Source: Bacteroidota bacterium
Lineage (GTDB): Bacteria; Bacteroidota; Bacteroidia; Chitinophagales; Chitinophagaceae
Reading direction: 5' to 3'
DNA: 64,000 bases
Assembly: GCA_018266575.1 (NCBI GenBank)
Contig: JAFEAE010000019.1
Coordinates: 124,001-188,000, forward strand
Of the stretch, positions 8,822-18,055 are shown in pieces. The notes below the pieces were generated by a model. The model did no database searches and was not told the origin of the DNA. It saw nothing but the letters and a program-made list of their open reading frames with translations. Both the position numbers and the translations under genes were made by a program. The first letter of the stretch is position 1, and each line of letters starts with the position of its first letter.

Positions 8822-10186
8822 TTAGTGAGCGATCACTAATTTGCTTGCCTGTTGTGAACCATCAGCCGAAGCTACCCTTAATACATACATGCCTTGTGCA
8901 TATTGGTTCACCTGCATTGTAATTGTTGTTGCATTGCCTGCAGATGCTTTACGTTCCTGCAACACCTGTCCTGCCTGGTTGATCAGCTGAACTGTAACAT
9001 CACTTGATGATTGTGATAAAGACACATTTACAAAATCACGTGCCGGGTTAGGGAAAAAGCTGATGCCTTTTACCAATGTGCTGCGTACTACTTTTATTTC
9101 CGAGTACATGTATTGTCCGTCGAGGTCAACCATTTTCAACCTGTAGTAAGCCACTCCGTTAACTGCTGTAACGTCTGTATAATTATAGTTGCTCACTGTT
9201 GCTGAGTTCCCTTTGGCACGGATTGTAGCTACATTTTCCCAGGTAATTCCGTTAATACTGCGCTCTACTTCAAAATAAGAAGAGTTCATTTCTTCCTGTG
9301 TGTTCCAGCTTAATGCTACTTCCTGGTTTGAAGTAAGGATAACAGAAAAATCTGTCAACACTACCGGAAGCGTAGTAGCTGTTCCGGAAACACCTGTTGC
9401 ACTGAATGTAGCCGGCCCGTACACCACCGGGTTGCCCCATGTTGCACATGCGTTCTGCCCTGCCCCGCCACAGTTCAATGAACTTGCCGCATTTGGATAT
9501 GCTGTTGCATAAGATGTACTGTTACTGATAGAATTGTAGCTTCCGTAATTGTAATAATAGTTGTTGTAATTGTTTAAGATGATCGCAGAGCTTGCATCAT
9601 ACACATTCAAAGTCGGGCCGTTCAGTTTGATATAGGCTTTGCTGGTAGTGGAACCATCACCTACAATGATATAGCTTTTGCTTTTCATATTCACCGGGCC
9701 TGCATTGGCAAAGAAATAAGAATTATCATTGAACTTCAGGGTGCTGCCCGTAATATCGAGCTGCCCGCCATTATTATAGAAATAAGAGGTGTTGGTGAAT
9801 GTAAATGTTGAGTTGGTGACCGTAACCGGTGTATTGGCATTGATATAACCGGTACCACTAACCGAAAACGTGACACCGAAAAAAGAAGTGCTGCCTGAGT
9901 TAGGGGTCAGCACGTAACTGCCCATTGTAATTACATCATTATTAAACGAACAAGGTTGGCATTTAACATTAGCCGCAATAGCGATGATTCCGCCATTGAA
10001 AGTACAATTGGCACAAGTGCCGTTGCTGTTTAATGTAAGGGTGATACCGGCAGAAATATTAAACGTGCAATTGCTGCAGCTTGCCGAATAGCTGGAGTTG
10101 CTGCTTACGGTATATGTTGTCCCTGCAAAAGCATTCACAGAGGCCATCAGGGTTAAGAGGGTAAAAAGGGTAAAAATCTGTTTCAT
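8822..10186 (-). CDS. Secreted beta-solenoid-like protein with T9SS C-terminal sorting domain
   Basis: A 454-residue exported protein. Residues 1-21 are a signal peptide. Residues 25-240 are Asn/Thr/Ser-rich repeats of short beta strands, suggesting a parallel beta-helix. Three CxxC motifs occur at Cys37/40, Cys58/61 and Cys76/79, roughly one per predicted coil. The middle (about 275-365) looks like a fibronectin-III-type domain (EVERSINGITWENV). The C-terminus, from FFPNPARDFVNV at about 378 to the end, is a type A T9SS sorting domain of about 80 residues, removed at the cell surface. The function of the passenger is unknown. It would be a client of the machinery that includes PorW nearby. 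Confidence 0.85.
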   Translation of the reverse strand: MKQIFTLFTLLTLMASVNAFAGTTYTVSSNSSYSASCSNCTFNISAGITLTLNSNGTCANCTFNGGIIAIAANVKCQPCSFNNDVITMGSYVLTPNSGSTSFFGVTFSVSGTGYINANTPVTVTNSTFTFTNTSYFYNNGGQLDITGSTLKFNDNSYFFANAGPVNMKSKSYIIVGDGSTTSKAYIKLNGPTLNVYDASSAIILNNYNNYYYNYGSYNSISNSTSYATAYPNAASSLNCGGAGQNACATWGNPVVYGPATFSATGVSGTATTLPVVLTDFSVILTSNQEVALSWNTQEEMNSSYFEVERSINGITWENVATIRAKGNSATVSNYNYTDVTAVNGVAYYRLKMVDLDGQYMYSEIKVVRSTLVKGISFFPNPARDFVNVSLSQSSSDVTVQLINQAGQVLQERKASAGNATTITMQVNQYAQGMYVLRVASADGSQQASKLVIAH

Positions 10187-10627
10187 AGAGTACGAATTAA
10201 CTTGTATTATTCAGTATTTCTAACTACGTGCCAATTAAAAACAGATTGATAATCAAAAAGATGAATAGTCCAAAAATATAGAACAATTCCTGTTTCGGGA
10301 ATTTAATTTGCGTTTTTGGAAAATATCCAAAGAAAGATATGACTATATAAATAAGCTAAATTGCAGTTTAACTGATCTCTATAAGTGGAATTCAAATTTA
10401 AAAATTCAAGGATATTCATATTTTAACCAAGCATACAATCCTAAAAAATATTTGAATTTGCCCTTATTAATACTATTTATCAGCTAAATTTCTATTTTAA
10501 CAGTGGAAAAGTTGCAGCTATAAGATTTCTTGTTCAATATTTCATTTACAAAGAAGTAAAACATCTTAGCATTCGCAACAATCCGGCTTAGTGACTATTT
10601 TTAATACCAAAAAACGAATCAGAAGAG
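10187..10627. other. Divergent intergenic region of 441 bp
   Basis: AT-rich spacer between the T9SS cargo gene and the LacI-type gene, which point away from each other. It must hold both promoters. A TGAATTTG sequence at about 10453-10460 resembles a -7 box but is far from the LacI start. I see no open reading frame, RNA gene or strong hairpin. Confidence 0.5.
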
Positions 10628-11653
10628 ATGGCAGAAAAACGACTACCTACCATAAAAGAAATTGCCAGGCAATTAAATATTTCCGTGTCTACAGTTTCAA
10701 GGGCACTACACAATCATCATAGTATCGGGTTAAGGACAAAAATGCGTGTGCAGGAGTTGGCAAGCAAACTCAATTACGAACCTAATCAAACGGCAATTTT
10801 CTTTAAGCAAGGAAAAACATTTACAATCGGCGTCATTCTTCCCAACCTTTCTGAATCTTTTTTCTCTTCTGCAATAAGCGGGATAGAAGATTTTGCCAAT
10901 TCAAAAAAATATAATGTTCTTTTAGGACAATCTCACGATAATGAAGAACGCGAAAGAAATATCGTAGAAACAATGAAAAATCATCGTGTCGATGGCATCC
11001 TTGCATCTGTATCAAAAAACACAGTCAACTTTAATCATTTTGAAGCGCTGAAAAATTATAATATACCTGTTGTATTTTTCGACAGGATACCTTCTTTACC
11101 TGAAATTAATTTTGTTGCCTGTAATCTTGAAAATGGCACTGAAGAAGCTGTAGATTTTCTGGTGAACAGAAAACATAAAAATATTGCACTGATTAACGGG
11201 CCCGAAAAAATGCTTGCTACAAAGGAGCGCCTCGAAGGGTTCAGGAATGCATTGAAGAAAAATAAAATAAAATTAAAACCATCTTATGTTACATCAACAG
11301 ATTTGTCTCCGGAAAGTACAGAAAAAGCAATTCAACATCTGTTGTTGTTGAAACCAAGGCCAACCGCGGTCATTACGTTTAATGATTATGTTGCGCTTGA
11401 TGCCATGCAGTATGCAAAAAAAGCCAAAATAAAGATTAATAAAGAAATTGCCTTTGTAAGTTTTGCAAACCTTCCTATTTGTAATTATATGGACAACCCG
11501 CCGCTTGCATCTGTTGAACAGTTCCCGTACCTGCAGGGGAAAAAATCTGCAGAAATATTAATTCAACTTCTCGAAACAAATAAGGATGAAGGAGAATCGA
11601 ACCACACCTCTCAACGAATAATCCTTGAACCCAAATTAGAAATACATAATTAA
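10628..11653 (+). CDS. LacI family transcriptional regulator
   Basis: A 341-residue LacI/GalR-type regulator. The N-terminal helix-turn-helix is clear (TIKEIARQLNISVSTVSRAL, residues 8-27), followed by the hinge region (KLNYEPNQTA) and a periplasmic-binding-protein-like sensor domain from residue 65 (IGVILPNL) to the end. Such proteins repress or activate sugar genes depending on an effector, usually a sugar. It converges on the GH95-like gene with 8 bp between the stop codons and is close to the GH13 gene, so control of this glycan locus is likely but inferred. No operator could be identified. Confidence 0.9.
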   Translation: MAEKRLPTIKEIARQLNISVSTVSRALHNHHSIGLRTKMRVQELASKLNYEPNQTAIFFKQGKTFTIGVILPNLSESFFSSAISGIEDFANSKKYNVLLGQSHDNEERERNIVETMKNHRVDGILASVSKNTVNFNHFEALKNYNIPVVFFDRIPSLPEINFVACNLENGTEEAVDFLVNRKHKNIALINGPEKMLATKERLEGFRNALKKNKIKLKPSYVTSTDLSPESTEKAIQHLLLLKPRPTAVITFNDYVALDAMQYAKKAKIKINKEIAFVSFANLPICNYMDNPPLASVEQFPYLQGKKSAEILIQLLETNKDEGESNHTSQRIILEPKLEIHN

Positions 11654-11661
11654 TATTCTGA

Positions 11662-13902
11662 TCATTCATATCCGTTTCTGAAAATTATCGTTTGTCCTCT
11701 CTTCATATTTATTTGCACGATATTATCCTTCAACGAATATTTTATTGTTCTATCAGAAATTAAAAAGACCTTGAATGGAAGTTTAAGCTTTAATACTTCA
11801 TTTTTTTCCGCATGCACTTTTATTGATTCGATATTTCCGTTTGTTTGTTTCAATGAAAAAAGAAAAGCCCCTTCAGCACGCAGGTTATTAAATGAAATAT
11901 CTTTCCATTTGCCCGGGATTGCAGGCAATACCTCAATATAACCGGGATTACTTTGAATAAGCATTTCAAGAAGCCCTTGTGCAAATGCAAAATTCCCTTC
12001 GAGCGTAAAAGGGCGATATGTAAAATCAGAATATTGTCCGCCTTTTTGGTCACCATTCAAATGAAAACTATTTGATGAACAAAAGTTAGATGCAAATATG
12101 TCAAGCATTTTTTCTGCGCTGTCTGGTAGTTTTGCTACTGCATATAAACAAGCCATCCAACTGAAAGAATATCCGCACCAGGCTCTCGTTCCTTTTTGTT
12201 CAATATGATTTATTGATTTTTTTATAATATTTTTTTCATCGCCATTTTCGACAGACAATAATTTCAATGGATAAATCGACATATACGGTGACATGTGCCG
12301 ATGCGATTCATCAAGGTTTTGTGTCGAAGAAACAGTCAACCCGGTTTCGTTGACAGAATAACCAGGCAATTCATTCAATACCTTTTTCCATTTTTTTGCT
12401 TCTTTTTTTTTCCCCGATGAATCACTTATTTCGGAAGCTATTTTAAAAAGGAATTTTGCAAGGGAAAGATCGTAGTTCGTCCAATCTTTAAACCACGCAT
12501 GGATGCTGTTATCATTATACTCAGGGCTTGAGCTTAATGGCAATTTTCGTTTCCCGCTTTCATTGCGTGTCATTTGTTCTAAATAAACAGCAATATCATG
12601 TACATAAGGATACACTCTGCCCAGCAGGAAATTTTTATCCATCGAATATTTCCATTGCCAGTAAAAATGCTGGGCGAGCCATGCTGCAGTAGTAGCCGAT
12701 AATGAATATTGTATCCAGCCTCCCATCGGGTACCCGTGTAGCGTAACAACACCCGGCACGTTTAATCCGCCGGTACCAAAATATTTTTTAGTGAATTTTT
12801 TACTCTCATCTTTTATATCCCATAACCAATCTGTAAAAGTTGCAGCTTCTTCCAAATGATTTGATGCATAGCAAGGCCAATAACTTAATTGCGTATTCAG
12901 GTCGTTATGAAAATCCCCTTTCCATGGTGGAAGGCTTCCATTATCCGCAGTCCATATTGCCTGCAATGTTATAGCCGGTGCACCTTTTCGTGCAACAGAA
13001 CCTAATTTATACATATCCAGGTAATATTGCTTTTCTATCAATTTATCCGGGATAGAAACAGAAGACCTGTTCCAGAAAGTATTCCACCATTTTTCATGCG
13101 ACAACCATCCTGTAGGTTCTTTGCTTTCGCTCAATAATATTTTTGGGGAAACAGGTTCATCATTTGAAATCGTCCACGCTCCTATTATATGATTGGAAGA
13201 AAATTTTTTCCATTGGATCTTTATTTCATAATAATGGCTTCCCCAGGTTGGTTGATGATAAACAACATCGCTGTCAGAAGAAATGATTATTCCTTTTTTA
13301 TATCCTAACTTCTGTAAGCCCTGCCCTTCTACACTATTGCCGGCATTTCCATTTTCACCATTATTATAATCGGGAATAATTAATTGAGGAATCAATGTTG
13401 CTGAAGGAAGATTTTCAAACCCAAAATAACCAGCTTGTTTTGATGCATGAATGTAAATATTACAAACTGTCCCGTTTTGAAATTTGATAGTGTTCAATGC
13501 TCTTGAAATATCCAATACATTCGAAACAACTTTTCCAAATTTTGAAATATCAAATTCCAAAGCGCCTGCAGGAATTTTTGTTGGATAGGGGGATGCTTCA
13601 TACGGATCATCACCAATTTTATGAACCGTGTCGTATTGATTTTTTTTAACCTGTTGTTGAACCCATCTAAAATTGAGCTTATCTAAGTCGAGTACTTGTC
13701 TTTCATCCCAAAGGTCTGCCCGGTCGAGTGATATACGCAATCGATCGTTTTTTTCCCAAACCAACGCACCAAGCATTCCGTTCCCGAGAGGCATTGCTTG
13801 ATCCCAGCGGTCTGCAAGCGAATCAAAAACGAGGTTATGTTCCGGTTTCGGTTGTGCATAACCGATAGAGAAGAGTAAAAGAAAGGTTATGATATTTTTC
13901 AT
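11662..13902 (-). CDS. GH95-like glycoside hydrolase, diverged active site
   Basis: About 746 residues with a signal peptide (MKNIITFLLLFSIGYAQ). The ATG at 13902 is preferred over an upstream in-frame TTG at 13911. The N-terminal super-sandwich domain has the PLGNGMLGALVW motif; an (alpha/alpha)6 barrel follows with LNTQLSYWP, LSSSPEYND and LEGNFAFAQG. These align by eye with the GH95 signatures NxN..MNYWP, PSTSPE and IDGNFGG of alpha-L-fucosidases and alpha-galactosidases. The Glu of SSPE and one Asn are kept, but the first Asn of NxN is Asp and the Asp of IDGN is Glu. Substrate specificity is therefore open. The neighbours are a LacI regulator and a GH13 enzyme. Confidence 0.7.
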   Translation of the reverse strand: MKNIITFLLLFSIGYAQPKPEHNLVFDSLADRWDQAMPLGNGMLGALVWEKNDRLRISLDRADLWDERQVLDLDKLNFRWVQQQVKKNQYDTVHKIGDDPYEASPYPTKIPAGALEFDISKFGKVVSNVLDISRALNTIKFQNGTVCNIYIHASKQAGYFGFENLPSATLIPQLIIPDYNNGENGNAGNSVEGQGLQKLGYKKGIIISSDSDVVYHQPTWGSHYYEIKIQWKKFSSNHIIGAWTISNDEPVSPKILLSESKEPTGWLSHEKWWNTFWNRSSVSIPDKLIEKQYYLDMYKLGSVARKGAPAITLQAIWTADNGSLPPWKGDFHNDLNTQLSYWPCYASNHLEEAATFTDWLWDIKDESKKFTKKYFGTGGLNVPGVVTLHGYPMGGWIQYSLSATTAAWLAQHFYWQWKYSMDKNFLLGRVYPYVHDIAVYLEQMTRNESGKRKLPLSSSPEYNDNSIHAWFKDWTNYDLSLAKFLFKIASEISDSSGKKKEAKKWKKVLNELPGYSVNETGLTVSSTQNLDESHRHMSPYMSIYPLKLLSVENGDEKNIIKKSINHIEQKGTRAWCGYSFSWMACLYAVAKLPDSAEKMLDIFASNFCSSNSFHLNGDQKGGQYSDFTYRPFTLEGNFAFAQGLLEMLIQSNPGYIEVLPAIPGKWKDISFNNLRAEGAFLFSLKQTNGNIESIKVHAEKNEVLKLKLPFKVFLISDRTIKYSLKDNIVQINMKRGQTIIFRNGYE

Positions 13903-14032
13903 GTAACTCAAATTATTTGAGCTAATGAAATTAGATGAATTCTTTAAAGAAAACCTTACGAAAAAAAATTAAGGAAGCAGGAAGAAAACTTTGCCCTGTC
14001 CCAAAAAAATTCACAATTAGACAGAGGGAAAT

Positions 14033-14215
14033 TTAATTCGATTTGGCAGAAAAAGAAACGAAAGCTTTTTTAAATGAGAGGTCTGGTTTTTCCATCCCTG
14101 AATGTATGCCCGTTTTATTGGCATCAGTTTCGCCATGGTGCAGTTTAGCTGCATGGAGTACGGTTATTGCTAAAATTTCAAGCATCAATACAATAATATT
14201 CAACCTGTTTTTCAT
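14033..14215 (-). CDS. Small predicted exported protein of unknown function
   Basis: A 60-residue frame on the same strand as the flanking glycoside hydrolase genes. Residues 1-22 look like a signal peptide or membrane anchor (MKNRLNIIVLMLEILAITV), followed by a His-rich, charged segment (LHHGETDANK). Codon use is like that of the neighbours. It fills the 400 bp between the GH13 and GH95-like genes. An opposing plus-strand frame overlaps it but has no recognisable features. It may be a real small gene or a remnant. Confidence 0.4.
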   Translation of the reverse strand: MKNRLNIIVLMLEILAITVLHAAKLHHGETDANKTGIHSGMEKPDLSFKKAFVSFSAKSN

Positions 14216-14303
14216 GGTAGGATTTTGTAATGGGATACTTTTAAATTGGTTTAAGGGTTTTTCAAGGATAACGGGTATTTCTATAAACGCTGCAAAAACG
14301 ATT

Positions 14304-16109
14304 TTATTTTATAGCAATAATGAAAGCCTGGTATGGTGATAATTTAACCTTATTATCCTTGATCTCAGGCACTTGCGTTATATTATTGATCATCAATTCA
14401 TATTGCCCATCGTTTACAGTGGCCGGTATCTTATACTCAAATGTTTCTTTGGAAAAATTAAGTATAACAAGCCATTTTTCTTTTCCCAAAACACGTGTAT
14501 ACGCATATACATGCGGGTTGTTTTTATCTAACAATTCATACTTCCCATAAATCAAAACAGGGTTTGCTTTTCTCAGCTTAACCATTTTACGGAAATAGTT
14601 AAGCGTGCTGTTCGGATCGCTTTCTTCTGCAGCAACGTTTATGGTTTTATAATTAGGGTTTACTTTTATCCATGGTGTACCGGTTGTGAACCCCGCATTC
14701 GCTGAACTATCCCATTGAAATGGCGTGCGTCCGTTATCACGTGCACCGATCTTCTGCCCTTCCAGAAAATATTGCAGGTCGCCGCCGGAATTCTGTATCG
14801 TTTTATACATGTTGATCGATTCGATATCGCGGTAGTCTTCTATCTTATCAAACTTGATATTATTCATCCCAAGTTCATCTCCGAAATAATAATATGGAGT
14901 GGCACGCATACTTAATAAAAATGTGGTCAATAATTTTGATGATGCTTCGCGGAATTCCGGCGCATCATTTCCCCAACGAGTAAGCATACGCGGCTGATCG
15001 TGATTGCCGAGATAAATTGTGCCCCAGCCTTTATATTCAAAAACACTATCCCACTTACTATAAATTTCTTTGAACTGAACAAGGTCATATCCTTTCGGGT
15101 CCATATGTTTGAACTGTCCCGGTAAATAACCCAGGCTCACACCTTCAAAATGATAAAGCATGTTTAGTTCATTTCTGTCTGCATCAACAAAATTATGTGC
15201 AGTTGCAGCAGTTACTCCGGCACCTTCTGCAACCGTCATCACATCATATTTGCTCAGCACTTCACTGTTCATTTCTTTTAAATAATCATGCAGGTGCGGC
15301 CCGCTTGCAAGATATTGGCTCCAATCACCATTATATTTTTCGTCGATATCTTTTTGAGTGATGACCGGAAATGTAGTGTCTTTTGAAATGAAAGGGATTA
15401 CGTCCATACGAAAACCATCAACACCTTTATCAAACCAGAATTTCATCATATCAAAAATTTCTTTCCGCACTTTGGGGTTTTCCCAATTCAGGTCCGGTTG
15501 TTTGTAACTGAAATAATGGAGGTAGTATGCATTGGTCAGTGAATCAAATCTCCAGCCGCTTCCATCCACTTCAAACGAACCCGGGCGAAATGGAGGTTTA
15601 CCCTTTTCAGCAGGCCACCAATGATAATAATCACGGTAAGGATTTGTTCTTGAACTGCGCGATTGTTTAAACCATTCGTGTTCATCGCTGCTGTGATTGG
15701 CAACTAAATCAAGAACAAGTTTAATTCCTCTTTCATGCATGCCTTTCAGCAGTTCGTCGAAATCCTGTATGGTTCCGAATTCCTTCATTATGCCGCGATA
15801 ATCACTGATATCATAGCCATTATCTGCATTGGGGGAAGAAAAGATGGGATTGAGCCAAACCACATCTACGCCAAGGCTTTTAATATAATCCAGTTTGGAA
15901 GTAATTCCTTTCAGGTCACCAACACCATCTCCATTGCCATCTTTAAAACTGCGCGGGTATACCTGATAAACTACAGCTTCTTTCCACCACTTACGGTCAG
16001 GGATACCCGAAAACCTAGCGCTATTATCCTTTGTATCTTTTTTATCCATGAGCTTGCAGGAAGAAATGAGCATTGTTGCTGATAGCAGCCAAAATAATCG
16101 TGTGCACAT
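14304..16109 (-). CDS. GH13 alpha-glucosidase, lipoprotein (oligo-1,6-glucosidase-like)
   Basis: A 601-residue alpha-amylase-superfamily hydrolase. The signal ends in a lipobox, LISSC, with Cys18 for lipid attachment, so it is likely membrane-anchored in the periplasm or on the surface. The (beta/alpha)8 barrel has the four GH13 motifs: DLVANHSS (134-141), GFRMD with nucleophile Asp236, VAEGAG with acid Glu295, and GNHDQ with Asp371. The residue after the nucleophile is Val237, which in the GH13_31 group is associated with alpha-1,6 rather than alpha-1,4 preference. A C-terminal beta domain follows from about residue 520. It starts 23 bp after proC, so the two may share a transcript. Confidence 0.9.
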   Translation of the reverse strand: MCTRLFWLLSATMLISSCKLMDKKDTKDNSARFSGIPDRKWWKEAVVYQVYPRSFKDGNGDGVGDLKGITSKLDYIKSLGVDVVWLNPIFSSPNADNGYDISDYRGIMKEFGTIQDFDELLKGMHERGIKLVLDLVANHSSDEHEWFKQSRSSRTNPYRDYYHWWPAEKGKPPFRPGSFEVDGSGWRFDSLTNAYYLHYFSYKQPDLNWENPKVRKEIFDMMKFWFDKGVDGFRMDVIPFISKDTTFPVITQKDIDEKYNGDWSQYLASGPHLHDYLKEMNSEVLSKYDVMTVAEGAGVTAATAHNFVDADRNELNMLYHFEGVSLGYLPGQFKHMDPKGYDLVQFKEIYSKWDSVFEYKGWGTIYLGNHDQPRMLTRWGNDAPEFREASSKLLTTFLLSMRATPYYYFGDELGMNNIKFDKIEDYRDIESINMYKTIQNSGGDLQYFLEGQKIGARDNGRTPFQWDSSANAGFTTGTPWIKVNPNYKTINVAAEESDPNSTLNYFRKMVKLRKANPVLIYGKYELLDKNNPHVYAYTRVLGKEKWLVILNFSKETFEYKIPATVNDGQYELMINNITQVPEIKDNKVKLSPYQAFIIAIK

Positions 16110-16132
16110 AAGAAGACATTTATAATGTAGAA

Positions 16133-16930
16133 TTAATCTTTTGCAATCTTATCGTAGCTCGCTACTAATCCTTTTATTAATGATGAACTGAAACCCTGGT
16201 GCTCCATTTCATTCAAGCCCGCAATGGTACATCCTTTCGGCGTTGTGACTTTATCAATTTCGTGTTCAGGATGTGTCCCTTTCTTCAGCAATAATTCTGC
16301 TGCACCTTTTACAGTTTGTGCAGCAATGAGATTTGCTGTTGCTGCATCAAACCCAATTTCAATTCCGCCCTGGATATTTGCACGTATATAACGCATTGCA
16401 AATGCAGTTCCACATGCACCAAGCACGGTTGCGGCATTCATTAATTTTTCATCGATGCGCACTGCTTTCCCCAGTTGATTAAAAATGTCGTGCACATATT
16501 GCAATTGTTCTTCGTTTGCATCTTTCGCAGCAATGCAGGTCATGCTTTCCTGTATGGCAATTGCGGTATTGGGCATTGCACGAATGATCGGGATTTTTTT
16601 CCCGACAACTTCTGAGATATGCTGAATTTCAATTCCCGTAACAACAGAAACCAGCACATGCCTGTCTTCTTTGAATTCTTTTTTTAATGCACTCAATACA
16701 TCATTTACCTGGAATGGTTTTACGGCAAGAATAACAAGGTCGGCATAACGGACAGCTTCCTCATTTTTATCACTGACCAATACTCCTTTTCTTTCCAGTT
16801 CATGCAGTGTATGAATATTTCTTTTGGTGATCAGGATATGTTTTGGCAAAACGAAACCGCTTTGAATTAAGCCCTCTGCAATAGCAGTTCCCAAATTTCC
16901 CCCACCGATAATGGCAATTTTTTTGTTCAT
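16133..16930 (-). CDS. proC: Pyrroline-5-carboxylate reductase
   Basis: A 265-residue enzyme that reduces 1-pyrroline-5-carboxylate to L-proline with NAD(P)H, the last step of proline synthesis. The N-terminal Rossmann motif is IAIIGGGNLGTAIAEG (residues 5-20). The C-terminal dimerisation domain carries the family signature around TPKGCTIAGLNEME (about 228-241), with the substrate-binding Thr-x-x-Gly. Length matches the family. A terminator for the preceding hldD gene lies upstream, so proC needs its own promoter in 16931-16990; CTGCTTTG there is a poor match. Confidence 0.93.
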   Translation of the reverse strand: MNKKIAIIGGGNLGTAIAEGLIQSGFVLPKHILITKRNIHTLHELERKGVLVSDKNEEAVRYADLVILAVKPFQVNDVLSALKKEFKEDRHVLVSVVTGIEIQHISEVVGKKIPIIRAMPNTAIAIQESMTCIAAKDANEEQLQYVHDIFNQLGKAVRIDEKLMNAATVLGACGTAFAMRYIRANIQGGIEIGFDAATANLIAAQTVKGAAELLLKKGTHPEHEIDKVTTPKGCTIAGLNEMEHQGFSSSLIKGLVASYDKIAKD

Positions 16931-16992
16931 ATTTATTTTTTTAAATCAAAGCAGTTATTAAAATACAATGAGAACGATAAAATTAAATAAAA

Positions 16993-17022
16993 AACCCTGA
17001 TGAGCTGTAAATCATCAGGGTT
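16993..17022 (-). terminator. Intrinsic terminator of hldD
   Basis: AACCCTGATGA and TCATCAGGGTT form a perfect 11-bp stem with an 8-base loop. On the minus strand it is followed by TTTTATTTAATT, placed 22 bp after the hldD stop codon. Confidence 0.85.
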
Positions 17023-17043
17023 GAATATTAATTTGAAAAAAAT

Positions 17044-18027
17044 CTAATAAAATTTTTGCTTAGCAAGGTAGTTTCTCACATAATCATCAACGCCGCGTTC
17101 AAGAGAATAAAATTCGTCTACATAGCCAACGCCCCTGAGCTTCTGCATTTTTGCTTCAGTAAAGTATTGATATTTGTCACGAATGTCTTCCGGCATATCG
17201 ATATATTCAATATTTGGTACAAGATCCAAACCTGCAAATGTAGCATTAACCAATGCTTCGAAAGTCCTTGCTTTTCCGGTCCCTAAATTATAAATGCCGG
17301 AAGCCGGTTGATGTTCCATCAGCCAGTAACAAATTTTCACCACATCTTTTACATATACAAAGTCGCGCAATTGCTGGCCGTCTTTAAAATCCGGGCGATG
17401 TGATTTGAAAAGTTTTACAACGCCGTCTTTTTTTATTTGATTGAATGAATGGAATATCACACTTGCCATGCGGCCTTTGTGATATTCATTTGGCCCGTAT
17501 ACATTGAAAAATTTCAGCCCTGCCCAAAAAGTAGGATGGTTTTTTTGATGAAGTATCCATTTGTCCACCTCATTTTTTGAAACACCGTAAGGGTTCAGCG
17601 GGTGAAGCCTGCTGATAATTTCATGATTATCGTCATAACCTAATTCACCATTACCGTATGTTGCGGCAGATGATGCATATACAAGCGGGATATCATGAAC
17701 CGTACAATAATTCCATATTTTTTTTGAATACTCGACATTTAGATGTTGATGAATTGCATAGTTGAATTCTGTAGTATCTGTTTTTGCACCGATGTGAAAA
17801 ATAAAATTTATTTTAGGTTTGTTTTGATGCAACCATTCAAAGAATTGTTCACGTTCGATTTTTGCAACGAATTTTTTTGTTTCCAGGTTGGGAACTTTAT
17901 CTACCCTGCTGAAATCATCTACAAGGATCAGGTTATTATATCCCTTATAATTCAAATAACCTGTAAGGCAACTGCCAATAAACCCTGCGGCACCGGTAAT
18001 GACAATCTGCTTGTTTGTTTTGCTCAT
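17044..18027 (-). CDS. hldD: ADP-L-glycero-D-manno-heptose-6-epimerase
   Basis: A 327-residue short-chain dehydrogenase/reductase of the HldD (RfaD) type, which epimerises ADP-D-glycero- to ADP-L-glycero-manno-heptose for the LPS inner core. The NAD(P) motif GAAGFIGS is at residues 12-19, GAKTDTTE at about 97-104 is typical of HldD, and the catalytic YGVSK motif is near residue 147. KFFNVYGPNE and QLRDFVYVKD are also conserved in HldD. It lies beside glycosyltransferase and acyltransferase genes, which fits LPS synthesis. Its own terminator follows it. Confidence 0.92.
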   Translation of the reverse strand: MSKTNKQIVITGAAGFIGSCLTGYLNYKGYNNLILVDDFSRVDKVPNLETKKFVAKIEREQFFEWLHQNKPKINFIFHIGAKTDTTEFNYAIHQHLNVEYSKKIWNYCTVHDIPLVYASSAATYGNGELGYDDNHEIISRLHPLNPYGVSKNEVDKWILHQKNHPTFWAGLKFFNVYGPNEYHKGRMASVIFHSFNQIKKDGVVKLFKSHRPDFKDGQQLRDFVYVKDVVKICYWLMEHQPASGIYNLGTGKARTFEALVNATFAGLDLVPNIEYIDMPEDIRDKYQYFTEAKMQKLRGVGYVDEFYSLERGVDDYVRNYLAKQKFY

Positions 18028-18045
18028 GGTAAAAACTGATATTTG
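18014..18045 (+). promoter_or_regulatory. Probable promoter of the acyltransferase gene
   Basis: TTTG at 18014-18017 and GATATTTG at 18038-18045, 20 bp apart, match the Bacteroidota -33/-7 pattern with one mismatch. The ATG follows 10 bp later. It overlaps the first codons of the divergent hldD gene. Confidence 0.45.
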
Positions 18046-18055
18046 AATAATATTT

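Noticed and set aside
14043..14339. 98-codon plus-strand frame opposite the small exported protein
   Set aside because: It runs into the GH13 gene on the other strand, has no recognisable features and is a weaker candidate than the minus-strand frame.
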